Assembly: GCA_003290165.1 (NCBI GenBank)
Contig: QNQO01000817.1
Coordinates: forward strand, 1-64,000
DNA length: 64,000 nt
Direction: 5' to 3'
DNA from: Berberis thunbergii
Lineage: Eukaryota; Streptophyta; Magnoliopsida; Ranunculales; Berberidaceae
Shown: positions 1-12,717 of the stretch, in pieces
Numbering within the stretch: the first letter of the stretch is position 1
Layout of the letters: every line of letters starts with the position of its first letter
Program-made: the position numbers and the translations under genes
The notes under the pieces: model-generated
The model's database searches: none
The model's input: the letters and a program-made list of their open reading frames with translations, nothing else
What the model was told of the DNA's origin: nothing

Positions 1-948
1 CAAATAGTATTTTTTTTCACAACTTACCTAACTCTCTTACCTTTCGAATCTCGGGACGAGATTCCTTTTAAGGTGTATATATTGTAACACCCGTGCTTTT
101 ACGACCTTAATAAATATTTTTTTGTACAAAAATAAAATGTAATGACCTCATTTCCTAGAGAACTACCTAAATATATTTACCTCAATGTTTGAAGTTCGAT
201 AAAATGTATCTTTTATTAATGTCAACCAAAACTTAATTTGCACATTAATAATGAATGGTTTACAAAATTAGTATTCTAGTGATAGCCAAATATTTGGTGG
301 CTAAATAGTGCATTTTTATTATTTCATGTAATATTTTATTAGTTATATATGATTAGTTTAAATATATATATATAAAAAATAGGTGCAAATATAAATCTTT
401 ACTTAAACCCTACATGTGATGGGTTTATACTCATCTATGGACTTAATTTGGAGTGACAGCTAGAAGGGGTGCAAATATAACTACCTACTTAAAATCCTAA
501 GTGGGATGTCTTTGGGTTTAAGTATTCTTTTTTGTCGTACGGTGCCTGGAGTGAAGGAAAAAAAAAGAGAAATGGGAGAAAAAAGAAAAAGGAAAGAGAG
601 AAATAGAGATGAGGAAGAAGAAGACAAAAGAGAAGAAGGGAATGAGAAATTGAAGAAGATAAAAAGAAAAGAAAGAAGGGATGGAAAAATAGATGAAGAA
701 AAGAGAGAAGAGAAAATAAGAAGAAAGAAAGAAAGAGAAAGGGATGTGACATGTGCTTGTGTGGGTGATGTGTACGTGTTTTTGCTCAAAAAATTGATTG
801 GGTATTCACATCTTTGTTGTGATGTTCGACTTTGCAGGATTTTAGATCAATACGACTTTTTGTGATATTCATTACGTGATCAAATAAGTGAGAGTTTCTT
901 CATTCTCTTTATATATATTTAAATAATCTATGAATATTTATGAGTGTA
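1..948. other. AT-rich intergenic DNA with a purine-rich tract
   Basis: No gene is recognised. Positions about 545-745 form a long GA-rich (purine) strand, which creates open frames on both strands of low-complexity composition (K/E/R on plus, S/F/L on minus). These look like composition artefacts rather than proteins. Confidence 0.6.
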
Positions 949-1268
949 CACTACACCAAATTGACACTTTTGTAACATCTCTAAAAACAGTATCACTTTT
1001 GAGAACAGATCACTTTAGAGATGTTACAAATCCACCAAACAATTTTAAGTCAAAACTAAATTTAGTCTAAAATGAAAAAACAATAACACAAAAAAATGAT
1101 ACATAAGTTGTATACCCATGAATAGTATCACTTTATAATCATACTCTTCATGGTGATACAATTATTGTATCATTTGTTGTGAAAATGTGTAAAATTGTTA
1201 AGTAAATTGTTACACTTCAAAAGTGATACTGTTTTTGGTTGTTACAAAAATGTCAATTTGGTGTAGTG
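949..1268. mobile_element. CACTA-type MITE (non-autonomous), 320 bp
   Basis: The element begins CACTACACCAAATTGACA and ends with the inverted copy of the same sequence; 27 of the first 28 bases match between the ends. It is flanked by a 3-bp direct repeat GTA (946-948 and 1269-1271), the target-site length of CACTA/En-Spm transposons. The interior is AT-rich and non-coding, with a second inverted motif (AACAGTATCACTTTTG and its complement) just inside each end. It would need a transposase supplied in trans. Confidence 0.88.
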
Positions 1269-3220
1269 GTAGTTGAGGAATTTATGAAGTCTTGTGAAAT
1301 AGTAACAAGTCTGAGTTAGATTAATTTAGATAAAGGAAAACACAATTAGTATAAATAGTTAGTGTTTTAGAGTGTTTTATGTAATGTGTTGATTAGTAGT
1401 GTGTACATGTATTGTTTTATTAGATAATAATGAGTTTAGACTGAACATGTGGAGTAAGTTTGATAAATTGTTAAGGGTTGTATTTTGTGGAAATGGTGAT
1501 TAATTGAGAAATGATTTAAAGGATGGAATAGAATTGGAGTGAATTATTTATGTTAATTGATTTAAGATTGGAATGAATTATCTTGGTTAAATTGGGTTTA
1601 ATATATTGATGGAATTGAGCTTATAAGATGTAGGATATGAATGGATTACGGAATGGATATGGATGGTGAATTTGACTTATAATAAATATGGGATGTTGAC
1701 TGACTATGCCTTAAGTTCTGAAATAAAGGATATGAGTTGCTAATGGAATTGGGCTTATAAGTTTAGAAAGTAAAGAATTAGGTACTGATTTGAATTGAAT
1801 CCAGAAAATAAGGAATTTGGTACTATTGATTTGAAATTGGGGTATTGATTTGAATTGAGTCCTGAATTGAATTGAAATTGAGTTCAGAAATTCAGAATTG
1901 AGTATTATTACGGGCCGAACTAAATAGTTAGGCTCAAAGCTGTTTAGTTGAATATATATGTGAGTTGGAGTTTAGATTTAATGATTTATGTAAGCTTATC
2001 AAATTTGGGTATTAAAGAGAGTTGAATTACGATTTGTTTAGACTTATAAATTTTGGAGTTTTAGAGAATAATTATGGTTTGATTAAGATGATCAATTTTG
2101 GAATTTAATGGAATGAGTTATAATTTGATTGAGTTTATCAATTTTTGGTATTAAAAGCCGATGGGTTATGTTTTTGGAATGAGTTTATAAATTATTTTAT
2201 GAGTTACTATTGGAGTTGAAGTTATAATATTAAAATTTTGGATGATGGTAATGTAATGTGTACATTGAGATTAAATTGAGGATTATCATTGATGACATGA
2301 ATTTGGGTGTGTATTATTATGTGGATTGGTATAATGTGACTTGAATTTTAATTGTTATACAAATTGCCTTGGTAAGAAGTATAAATTTTTTTTATTGCCA
2401 TGGGCTTTGATCGCCATTTTGTTAAAGAAAGTTTTTTATAGGAAAATGATGGTTGCCCCAAATAATGGGAGAATACTATGATGAAATTATTTATTATCGA
2501 CAAGATGTCAAATGATACGTTTTCTAAAAAATGTGAGTGGATATTGTTTGTAATTGATATATGAATGACAAAATGTCATTGTGGCAGAAAAAATTGAGAT
2601 ATTACAATTAAATGATATTGATAAACTATGACTATTAAATTTTTATTATCTGGAATTGTATCACTTAGAACTGTTTTCACCTCTTTGTTGTTTGTGATTT
2701 TCCCTCTCTTATAGAGAATCTAATAACCTTCGGGTTGTCTTTCGGATGTGGAGCGCCTATTTTTTATAAAGAAACTAAAATAACCTTCGAGTTAGTCTTG
2801 CGAAAATGAGGTGAATTTTTTATGCCTAAGATATGCTTTGATATTTATCCGTAAAAAAATGGTTGTCGTGAGTTATGTGCATTGTTAACCCAATAGTGGC
2901 TTTTATTGTACTCATATAGTTTAGGGGTATCCAGTGATGCATGTTCTATATGTGATGTGTCCCCACTTGGGACATGGATGACGGAGAAGTCCTCCTTTAT
3001 ATGGACCGAATTTAGTCCGTCTGAGGAAACACGCATGGCCGAATTTAGTTCTCTTTAGGACGATGAAATTCAATGCACCTAAGTAACCTAGCTTGACTAG
3101 AGGATCACAATGGGCCCAACAGCCAAGTCTAGTCCTATTCAGGATGTCAACAACTCGCTGCATTTAAGTGAACTAGTTTGTCTGAGGAACCACAGTAATG
3201 TCGGTAGCCGAGTCAACTTA
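1269..3220. other. AT-rich intergenic DNA
   Basis: No gene, RNA or recognisable mobile element is seen. Composition becomes less AT-rich from about 2690, where the tandem-repeat neighbourhood begins. Confidence 0.5.
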
Positions 3221-3690
3221 ACTCCTATTCAGGAGTAAGTTATCTTATTTGGGGGTCTAGTCCGATCAGACCAGGATGACTTCCCTGCAACTTAAATCAT
3301 CTTCAAGATTAAGTTAGCTTGTATCATGAAACCTAGTCCGCAGAGACGGAACCAGTTTCTTTAAAGCTTAACTCCTATTTAGGAATAAGTTATCTTATTT
3401 TGGGGTCTAGTCCGATCGAACCACAATGATTTCCCTGCAACTTAAGTTCTCTTCAGACTTGTATCATGAAACCTAGTCCGCACAGACGGAATCAATTTCT
3501 CTACAACTTAATCTCCTATTTCAAGAGTAAGTTATCTTATTTGGGGGTCTTAGTTTGATCAGACCAGAATGATTTCCTTGCAACTTAAGTCCTCCTTTTA
3601 GGATTAAGTGAGCTTATATCATGAAACCTAGTCCGCACAGACCAAACCAGTTTCTCTACAGCTTAACCCTTACACAAGATTTAAGTTTAT
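3221..3690. repeat. Short tandem repeat, about 3 units of 142-150 bp
   Basis: The phrase GGGGTCTAGTCCGATC recurs at about 3252 and 3402, and in diverged form at about 3543. It is followed each time by a similar block ending in ATCATGAAACCTAGTCCGCA. Spacing is about 150 then about 142 bp. Units differ by substitutions and small indels, so the array is old. Related phrases extend more weakly to about 3000 and 3750. It may belong to a decayed retroelement, but no LTR boundaries were found. Confidence 0.65.
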
Positions 3691-5648
3691 CTTATACTAG
3701 GAAGATCGACCCGATTGATAGGAGTGGTCTTTCTACAGCTTAAGTCTAGTTTGCCTGGACCAACATGATGTCAATCCACACAACCCTAGTCGAGACTAAT
3801 ATGATTTGCATAAACATATTACCGGGGAAGAAGTATAGATACAGATAAGAAAACACATTTTGTTGATTAACAAAAGGTTCTACAAAACTTAACTGGATAA
3901 CCAAATTGAAGGTTTACAACATAACAAACATCTGAGCTTGGTGGAAAGGAAGTTACAAAACGACGATTCTACCAGAACACATACTAGGAATCTGCTCCGC
4001 CAGTCTATCTTCTGGAGGAAATGCCAAAGGTGCAGCTAAAGAAGAAGTTGCAGGTTCAACCATTGGTGATAGCGAAAGTTGTAGGCCCTCTCTGAAAGAT
4101 GGTAGAAGAAATTGTAAATGCATCTCATGCTTGATGACAAACTCAGGATCAAAGAGGTACCCTCGACTTATTCTCCACAAATAGAGGTAATTTTGGAAGC
4201 CCTCCAAAAAGCAATTGGAAGGGCACTCAAACCAATGGACTTTTTCAAACTGCAAATCCTATTGGGATTCATCGCTACAAATGTCAAAATATGCAAAGAC
4301 TTCGTCAACGTATGCTCCTCTTCATCCCCTGGAGAGATTAAAATAGAACATTCAAAGAACTCCATTAAGGAGAAAGAAAATGAATTTTGCAAAACAAAGA
4401 ATAAAGCCTAATCCAACCATATCAAGCTTATATAGGCACAACACTTGTGGACGGAACCACCCAATAATCGCATCAATGTAAATGTCGCGTGAAAGCCGAA
4501 AAGATGCCAAATTCAATTAGTCGCGCGAAAGCCGAAGAGACGTCAAATTCAATTACCAACACACTATGCAAGTCCCTACTCAATGAGTTAATGAGCCTAC
4601 CCCCAGCCCCACTAACTAGGGGAAGTAACTGATAAACATCAAACAGTCATCCAATCACAACCGAATATGAGGCATGGATCAGCGCGAAGCCCTAGTCCAG
4701 TCTAACGTAGGCCCAAGCTAGTCCACCCCAGACTCGAATGAATTATCATTCAGCCCATAAGTCAAAGGCCCCAAGCTAGATCACGAAAGCCCAACGTAGC
4801 GCGAATCTTGGAGTTTGGCCCAAGACAATAAGGCCTGAATACAAATCTCTGGACTATAGCAGACCCAGGGTTTCATTTACACCACTCTTGAATCAATCAA
4901 GTATTGGGTCCCAAAGAGAGCCAAGGGAGACACAGTTATGGACGGGTAAGATTCTAAGCGAAATCTCCTCCCTCCATCATGCGCTCAACGGTATAGTTAG
5001 TAAATAAGTGAAACACTCACTATATAATGTGAACGAAACGGATGAGAAAAGTGCACACATGCAACCCTAAATCAATCTATCTCCATCCTTGTTCAGTGTC
5101 TGACTTTACCATCGAAGTGCCTTTACCTGCCACAACGGTGGTCTCTGGTCCACCATTGTTGATCTTTGCAGATAAAAAATCAACAGGGACGAATTTGGAC
5201 GCATCAAAAAGTGGAAAAAAAAATGAACAAACTAGGTTTTTAGCTTGGTCAAACTGGCTGGTACCTGAATCCAAGTCCAACCTAAATGTTATAAACCAAA
5301 CAATCACTGAAGGTTGGGCAGAGTGAATTTAGTCTTGGTTAGGCCTCCAAATTGTACATTAGTGCAAGTCACTCTAAACGTTACTGTTACAAAAGCACTT
5401 GAGAATTGAGAATACAGGTTCTTCAACAGCTTACCAATCAGAAGCAAATCCAAACAGAGTCTTGAGTCTCAGAAATTATCTTGAATTTTGAATAAACAAG
5501 GAGGTGACATGAATGCTCTTTGGAGCTGAGAAACTAGCTGCTGGAGAGAGATTACAAATGCTAAAAATGAACCTAACTTACAACGAGTGCACAGCAGGAC
5601 CGAGAATGTACAGTTGAAGAGGGACCGTCCAAGGCAGAAGAGTTTGAG
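3691..5648. other. Intergenic DNA without a recognised gene
   Basis: Minus-strand frames of about 75-100 codons occur at 3953-4392 and a plus-strand frame at 5042-5326. None shows a domain I recognise, and 3953-4392 is open on both strands. The 200-300 bp next to 5649 probably includes the 3' UTR of the Yippee gene. Nothing else is supported. Confidence 0.45.
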
Positions 5649-8600
5649 TCATTGGTGTCTAATACCAACACGAGGTGCTTCATGATTGACCCAGAAGTTG
5701 ATCCCATCCGGACCCGACACCTTAAACCTGCACAAAGAAACAGACGCATGTCAGTTGGCAGTATACAACGGATGAAAGGGAATGCTTAGATCAAGTAATC
5801 TACCTACCTCTCGAGAATGAATTTCCCTTCTTTGTACTTTTGACTAACCTCATGAGCAGCTTCCTGAAGAAAAGAAAAAAAAAAAAAAAACTGGGTCAAA
5901 CAACTGCAACAAATGAAACAATCGTTTTTTAAAAGGTGCTTCCTGATCATTACATATTTCCACCCAACAATTGATCCGCATCCCACGCAGAATATGTCAG
6001 CAACTGTGTGCATTCCAGTCGTCATCAATCGCTCTTCTTTTGCTCCAACTGTGACATTAACACTGTCGAATATTTGAAAAGGGAGCAATTATTAAGCAAA
6101 GCCTATCTTGATATGTCGCAATGATGATAAATACATGGTTTGAAGAATCAGCAAAGAGGTGGAAGCGGGTATGTTTGATGGTAAACACCAGCATTATAGT
6201 ATAAGCAAAAGCATTAATAAAGATAATACCTTAATCTAGTGAATTACTAACCACATCAAATTACTGTGGAGAATGCAACCTACACATCTTTCATGGCATT
6301 CTCTGCCTTATAATGTAAGTTTCCCCAACAGTAATTTATTTACAATCACGAGAAGCAAGTTGCAGTGATAATGCAAAGAAAAAAATTATCAAGAATTTAA
6401 AATATTCCATACGTAGGAATCCCACCCCAACATGAACAGGTCAAAGGGATATCTACTATAATAACGGAGGCCGCCATAACCAATTCCAAAACATGGCTTT
6501 GATGTGGAAAGCTAGTTGCTTAACTTGTATGTGGCAATCTGTGCTTCGCCATTGAAAATGAGCCTATTTCTCTCTTTCTACACTGTCCAGCAGATGGCAT
6601 GAGGGATTCTATCCCATATTACTGATATTGTGAAAATCAGCATGTATAAACTTCTCTTAATTCTGACAATCTGGATGCTTTGAAGGCAAACCAAATCATT
6701 CTCCAAGGAGAGTTAGCCTCATATATAGTACAGTTAATATCTTTTGGTTGGCAAATGTAGATTTTATTCTGAAAGCTCAAATTATGGAACAACACGAAGG
6801 CTAAGATAGCCTACATAAACAATAAAGCAGCAAAATCCAGCCAAAAGAAAACCTGTAATTTTTGCACCAAGTTGTATGTCCAAAGCGGTTTTCAAATCTA
6901 AAAAGCTAAAATCAATCTCTCACCTGTGTTAGACAGACGCTGAAATAACAGAAAAACCTGTGTCCTACACGTTTCCAATTGACAGGACACACTTTTTCCT
7001 TTTATATATTTGAAAAGTTTGATACATCGAAGGACAATCCATCATAATCCATGTTTGACTGTATATGATAAGAGCAAAAGCTGTGATGCCAACCTCGTGG
7101 GGAATGCCACCACTCAATGTCGCCAGTCTCCCCAGGAGGATCCCAAGCATAAACTGTCAAAGTATATAAGCATTGAGAAGGAAGAGAACTCACACTTTAC
7201 TGAAGAGATATGCCCTGCCGTGTCTGCAATGGAATGACTGAATAAAAGAACACAGGAAATACAATGAGAATCAAATGCTTGCTTGTCAAATCACTAATAC
7301 AGCACTATAGATGCTGAAAGTTCATTCAACTAGTCAATTGTTTAGAGGAAAATGCATTAAACCTAAAACTAGCCTTAACAAGGGAAAATAAAAGCATTGG
7401 TGTGGTTATAGCTCTATTCTATATAGGAAAGGTCATACATCAAAGATTTAACATTGGTGTCATAACTAATGTATAGAACAAAACAAGTATTACATGAAAA
7501 AATTTAGATTCAGTACTTGATTGTTAGATAAAAGAGACCATGTTTTTGTTGAATTTCTAAATAATGTATCTCTTTGTTGATGTCATTTTCTCTAACTTTT
7601 CGGGTCACATTTGGGTGGCAGCCATAGTTATACCTAGGAGAACAATGTCTAGTAAAACAGTGAATACTCTAGCTTCATACTTTCATTTATTTAAGTAACC
7701 ACTAGAACTTGAGACTTTTTCTAAAGTTTTAGTCTTCAGTATCGATGCCCATTTTTGGCATACTCTGATTTGTTAATTTCGGCTGCAGCCGTGCACTACT
7801 TCTGATTTCTATGAAGCAGTTGACTGATTTGTGATATTGCTCTATGTTGTTATTGTTCCATACTTCAAAATATACTGATCTGATTAATGTTTACGTTATA
7901 TTGAAGATTGGACTAATATGCAAGACTACATAACCTTCGCTGCCGTATAGCAAGACTGCATTTTCTTTTGCCACCACTTTGAAATCAGAATCATCAAATA
8001 TCCCTTGTGTTTAATAGGAAAGATGGTTGCATAGTTTTGGATAAGGTGAAATAAACATGGAATTGGGCACTCCAAATAGTCACATCCTCTTTTCCTAGAA
8101 ATAAGGATTCACATATTGCTAATTTGTATTTCAGCTACAAGCCTACAACCAAATCTGTAGTTTCTAATTGTGCAATCTAACCATTCGAATCAATAGTCCA
8201 AGTTCGAAACATATGCATATCTATATGATATAAAGAATTACAAAACATATGCATCTACATTGGATTTGGACACTGAAATTTGATCCTTGGCAAATATCAT
8301 CACTACCCTAAAATTATTGAAAACCCCCAGTCACAAAAAGATTAAAAAAAAAAAAAAGTGTTATAAGCTTAAGAAACAGTTTTTTTTTTTTTTGTACTAA
8401 TCTAAAATTAAGAAATTGACTCTTTGGAGGGTTTTGATTTTCAAACTGAGGTCTTCACATAACTTAAACTAGAGTCAGGCTATAACTGGATCATCAAAAT
8501 TGACATAATTTCATAAATCTTTCAAATATCTCAAGAGGGATTTCCCTAATATTAGTTCATCCCAAATTAGAAAACCAAAAATGAAGAAGTAATTAAATTC

Positions 8601-8722
8601 CATATAAATAGATGATCAAAACCAAACCTTGGAACGATGTCTTCACAAAGGGAGAGATGGGTGTGGCAGTGCTTGCAACTGTAAATTTTGCCCTCCAGAT
8701 TGATCAAATAAAGCCTCCCCAT
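5649..8722 (-). CDS. Yippee family zinc-binding protein, five exons, one frameshift in exon 1
   Basis: Exons on the minus strand are 8722-8628, 7237-7194, 6062-5954, 5863-5808 and 5727-5649. All four introns have GT/AG ends with consistent phases (0, 2, 0, 2 after correction). The product of about 127 residues begins [19 protein letters not shown] and shows the Yippee fold landmarks: CxxC at 16/19, [36 protein letters not shown] with the second CxxC at 72/75, [12 protein letters not shown], and a plant-type tail [13 protein letters not shown]. The four cysteines are expected to bind one zinc ion. Length and motifs match the plant subgroup represented by At3g08990; the molecular function of these proteins is poorly known. 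The end of exon 1 reads ATCGTTCCAAG where the family (IVSK) needs one more base, so the frame breaks there. I infer a single-base deletion or assembly error. The IMP2-like gene lies upstream in the same direction. Confidence 0.9.
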
Positions 8723-10378
8723 TTCTCCTCTCCCACTCTCCCAATCAACCCACTTTCCAAAATTTTCCCCTGTTTATATTTGTCCCTGAAAATCACCAAT
8801 TGGATATTTTACAGAAAATGATGAGAAACCCAGAAGAAAAAAAGTTATACAGTTGTTGGTGAGAGGTGGAAGTAAGTACGAAAATAAAAACAACACCCAC
8901 AAATAGAGAAGAATGTGTATAGAGACAGAGACAGGAAACTAACAGCACGAGTTGAAGACGCAAGTGACAACACACATAACACAACAAAGAAAGAAATCAC
9001 TAGTCATATTTATCAGATAACTTTCTTTCTTTCTTTCTTTCTTTATTTATTTTTTTTTTTTTCAGAAAAAAAAATTTAACATTAGAGTTTGATCCTTCGC
9101 GGCTTTGGAAATTTAATGTATGAAAAAAAATATATTGTTCTTTAACCAAAGGCTGAGATAACACAATTGAACAAAAACTACTACACAAGTATAGCATCAA
9201 AAAAAAATCATATAAGTATGTGTGTAATAATGTTCTGGCTTTGTGATATTGGTTGACATTAGACAAAAACATTTGCTTAAAACAATGAACAATTATAAGC
9301 CTAGTTGATTTCACATGCCTTAAATGGTTTGGTCAAATTTTGCGAGCATAACAATGAGCATAAAGTGTCGGGGAAGGGACAAAGTGGCCATAATTATAGG
9401 TGGTGGATAAATCCCATTTTTAATATGTTGTAGTTTCCAATTACAAGAAATATTTCAACAAATTAATTATGAATTTTCAATTATAAAAATATTGTATTAC
9501 CAAACTTACCTCCAAGGGTGGGCAGCACATTTTACACATTAAATTCTAACAGCCATAGTTCCATTTTGCTTGTAGGACTTTTAACTTTGGTTCAAGAAAA
9601 ACAAAACTTGGATTGCATCAGGGAGTAGCCGCTTCTATAAGGAAACTCTACAATTATCCCATCCTTTAAGTTTTAGTTCATCTACCTTTAGAGTAGAGGC
9701 ATATTATCAATCAAAAGCAATATGCTTTCCTTGTCACCCTGGTTGTTGCAAACCAGAAGGATTGCATCAGTCAAATGTGCTAATTCTAAATCACAACCTG
9801 AACAATATGCCGAAACTGAAGATTGGGCTTCCAGTGGATCGACAATATCCAATAGTATAGAATATATAATCCATCCTTGTCAAATCATGTCCTCATCAGA
9901 TCACACAATTTCGGTCTTGAATTCAATACTCACCAAAACAAAATCCCTGCAGATCTAGACTTGGAACGTAAAATGCAAAATCTATATGATCAGTAAAAAA
10001 TATATCCAAATGAAATAAATAAACATGACAAACATTTCCTTTCAAGCTAGTGTACAAGGGTCCTTATCAGATACAGTTCAGCACTCTGGTCACAAAAAAC
10101 ACAAAGGTCCACTTTTTAAATTAAATTATTGGGTCAGAAATTAAACCCATCAATGATAAACTGAAAAACAAAATTCTTTTTGATGGAGTGGCTTGGCCAG
10201 CCACAACCATTCAGATAAAAAATTCTTGCATCTAGACTTGGCTTTGATATTGTTGACCATCCAATCAAAGAATGCGTACATGGGGATAAAACGAATGAAT
10301 CCAGGGAAACAGTGGGCTACGAAAAGATTGAAGACCGTGAAATGAATAATCAGTATGGTAGAAGTTTCCCCTGCGGCA
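8723..10378. other. Intergenic region between the IMP2-like and Yippee genes
   Basis: This interval should hold the Yippee promoter and 5' UTR (right of 8722) and the IMP2-like 3' UTR (left of 10379). A (CTTT)n microsatellite lies at about 9020-9045. The plus-strand frame at 9722-9958 and the minus-strand frame at 9000-9314 resemble nothing I recognise. Confidence 0.5.
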
Positions 10379-12717
10379 TTATTTCTTCACTCCACCGACT
10401 CTCTCAGGCGGCCAAATTACATGGGTCACTCTTCCTTGAATCAGACCCAGTGGGATCTGCATGAATAGTAACCAAATGGGATATGTTAGATGCATTTAAT
10501 ATCAATGAACGAATCATTAAGAAACAAACAAGATAATATAACATTGAGAATAAGGGTGGGCACGGTCCGGAATTGGGCTTGTCCCGGTTCCGGTCCAATG
10601 AAACGGGACCGGAACAGTCCGGGATATAGCTTTTTTTTGCTGATCAGTTTGAACCGGGACAATCTAGGACGAAACCATGCCATCCCGGTTCAAAATGTTG
10701 AATTTCTTGAGATAGAAAGGAGTTATGGAGAGGAGTTCCTGAAGCTTATTAGTGAAGGCTCTGGAATCAACGAGGAAATCGAAAGTAACTGAGAATGAGC
10801 TAGCAATGCCATTTTGGAGAGTCGAAGTGGAGTGGAAAAATTCGGAGATTTTCTTAGGAGATGTTGGAGGGGTACTTGGAGAAGGGGGGATGAAAAGGAG
10901 GTGATGGAGGAAGGTTTGGCAAGGGGGAGGGAGGAGGAGGCTGTGGAGGTTTTGGCGAGTGGAGAAGATGTAGGAGGGGAGGCTAGAGAAGTGGGGGTGT
11001 GAAGGGTTGTGGTGAATAGGTGGTGGAATTTGTGAGAGTCTGAGGGAGTACTAGTGTTGGGGAGTGGTTTAGGAGTGTGCAGCTGGCTTCCCATCATGAA
11101 CCGGGGAGAGAGGGCACTGAGTGTTGGTGGTGGTCATTGGTGGTGAATTTGGGTGGGAATTAGGGTTTAGGGTGGCTGAGGGGGGTCATCTCACAGATCT
11201 TTCACATGGGCAGGATCTAGATTTAGCCCAATAGTGAGGCATTGGATTGGGACTTTCCATGCTGATAAATGATCCAACATTTGAGACCTTTACACATACT
11301 CTGGGACCATGTGGAAAAATCGGCCCTACAAATTTCCTAATGTCTACAATCTCTACAATTTCAGTTCTCCCCGATGATTATGATTACCAGGAGAATGTTT
11401 GGTCATTTTAAGGTTGATACTGTCAGATATGGTATTTCTATTATTGTCTGGTGTGTAATTTTTTTTGAACGGAAATGCATTTCTCAACAATGCTTCACCA
11501 AGAAATACATTTAATGTATTTTACCACTCAAATGGAAAATGAAGCAGAAAAAAAAATCAATTGGAATTACTCGTGATGACTTGATGTAAATTTGAAAAGG
11601 AAAATTTTATAGAGAACAGGAATGGAGGCAAAATGGTCAAAAAGTTTCCACACGATGTGGGTAGACAATTTACTTGGGGAGATCATGATCTTACACAAAT
11701 CCTAAACAGTAGTGGGTACTGGGTACATACAGTATTCGCTAACTATTTATATAGAACAAGATTTATGCAGCCAATAATAAATGGTCCCTTAGATTATTTA
11801 TGAGAACAGGTGTTCAAACACGTGCAGATATAAGATACATTGCAAACTGCAAAGAGTAACATACCGGGCCAAAAGATCTTGAATCCAGACTAGAAGCTGC
11901 ATTGTCACCCTCAACCCAGCAATGCCCTTCTGGAATCTTCAATGTTTCGTATGACTCAGTGACTCTGATCCAGTCACCTGGTAAGCCTATTATTCTTTTT
12001 ACATTGTTCTCCTTGTGATTACTTGGAGACCTGCAACATTGGCTAAGTTAGCGTCCTTGAGATCACTTGAGAAACCCATAATTTCCATCCCAACCATGCA
12101 TATTATGATGTTGCAAGGTCAATTAGGTGGGCCCAGAATTGAGTTTCTAAATTCAGATCCTTCCTTTCAAATGGCACATATCACCTTTAACAGAAGAAAC
12201 AAGTTTGTCACTATAAACAACCAGAGTCCACGGTTAATGGGAAATGTTGCATTTCATTTAATGAAGAACCTTTGAAAATCATGTCCGGAGACCTTTAAAT
12301 TGCATGTTCTTGTCTAACTTATAAGATAATCCTCAAGTGAACAAGTCCCCCAAGATACAATACTAAGTAGGAGGTTTACCGGAAGACTACAACATCACCA
12401 TGTGAAAATTTGTATCTCTCCAAGCAAATTTCTCCACAAAAACACGATCATCTGCAGCAGCCAAACTACTAATTAGCGTACCATCACTATAAGCTTTATC
12501 AAAGCACGGCACCATTTACTCCTGTCAAACAGGCTGATTTAAACCGCTTACCTGTGAATGACCCTAATAAAGAATCAGTGTTATTATTTAACGCAGGATA
12601 CATGGAGAGACCACGCACTGAAGCAACGCTGACATATCGATCTGAAATGGTGATGGCTATCAGTCCAGCAGTAAAAGACTTTTTTGTGAAATCCCACAAA
12701 AATCTTTGAATTCCCAT
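10379..12717 (-). CDS. IMP2: Mitochondrial inner membrane protease subunit 2-like (S26 signal peptidase), four exons, one frameshift in exon 2
   Basis: Minus-strand exons are 12717-12552, 12451-12380, 12030-11865 and 10456-10379, with GT/AG introns and matching phases. The protein of about 160 residues starts MGIQRFLWDFTKKSFTAGLI, a membrane-anchor-like N-terminus. It has the catalytic-serine box VRGLSMYP (Ser38), the catalytic-lysine box NNVKRIIGLPGDW (Lys91), the conserved EGHCWVEGDN and SLDSRSFGP boxes, and ends IPLGLIQGRVT..IWPPERVGGVKK. IMP2 proteases cleave presequences in the mitochondrial intermembrane space. Exon 2 is 72 nt where phases require 73. The break falls in GAGAAATTTGCTTGG, and adding one base restores the family sequence KFCLERYKFSHGDVVVF. 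Everything else is intact, so I infer either an assembly homopolymer error or a very recent mutation. Intron 3 (1.4 kb) contains inserted repetitive DNA. Confidence 0.92.
10548..11330. repeat. Probable repetitive insertion within intron 3 of the IMP2-like gene
   Basis: From GGGTGGGCACGGTCCGG the sequence is rich in short inverted CCGGTTC/GAACCGG motifs typical of plant repeats, then strongly strand-biased GA/CT sequence to about 11180. A minus-strand frame at 11097-10723 is Ser/Thr/Pro-rich. It contains MALLAHSQLLSISSLI, which resembles a plastid transit peptide, but the frame then stops. Exact ends were not found. It might be a captured 5' gene fragment or chance composition. Confidence 0.35.

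Noticed and set aside
481..865. Open frames on both strands in the GA-rich tract
   Set aside because: Extremely biased composition (K/E/R or S/F/L) explains the lack of stops; no domain or start context.
6285..6335. Candidate Yippee exon reading [13 protein letters not shown] on the minus strand
   Set aside because: It lacks a splice acceptor. The exon at 7237-7194 ([15 protein letters not shown]) has proper splice sites and a much better family match.
6965..7193. Minus-strand frames with [16 protein letters not shown] and [16 protein letters not shown]
   Set aside because: They lie in Yippee intron 2 directly after the donor, and no family is recognised.
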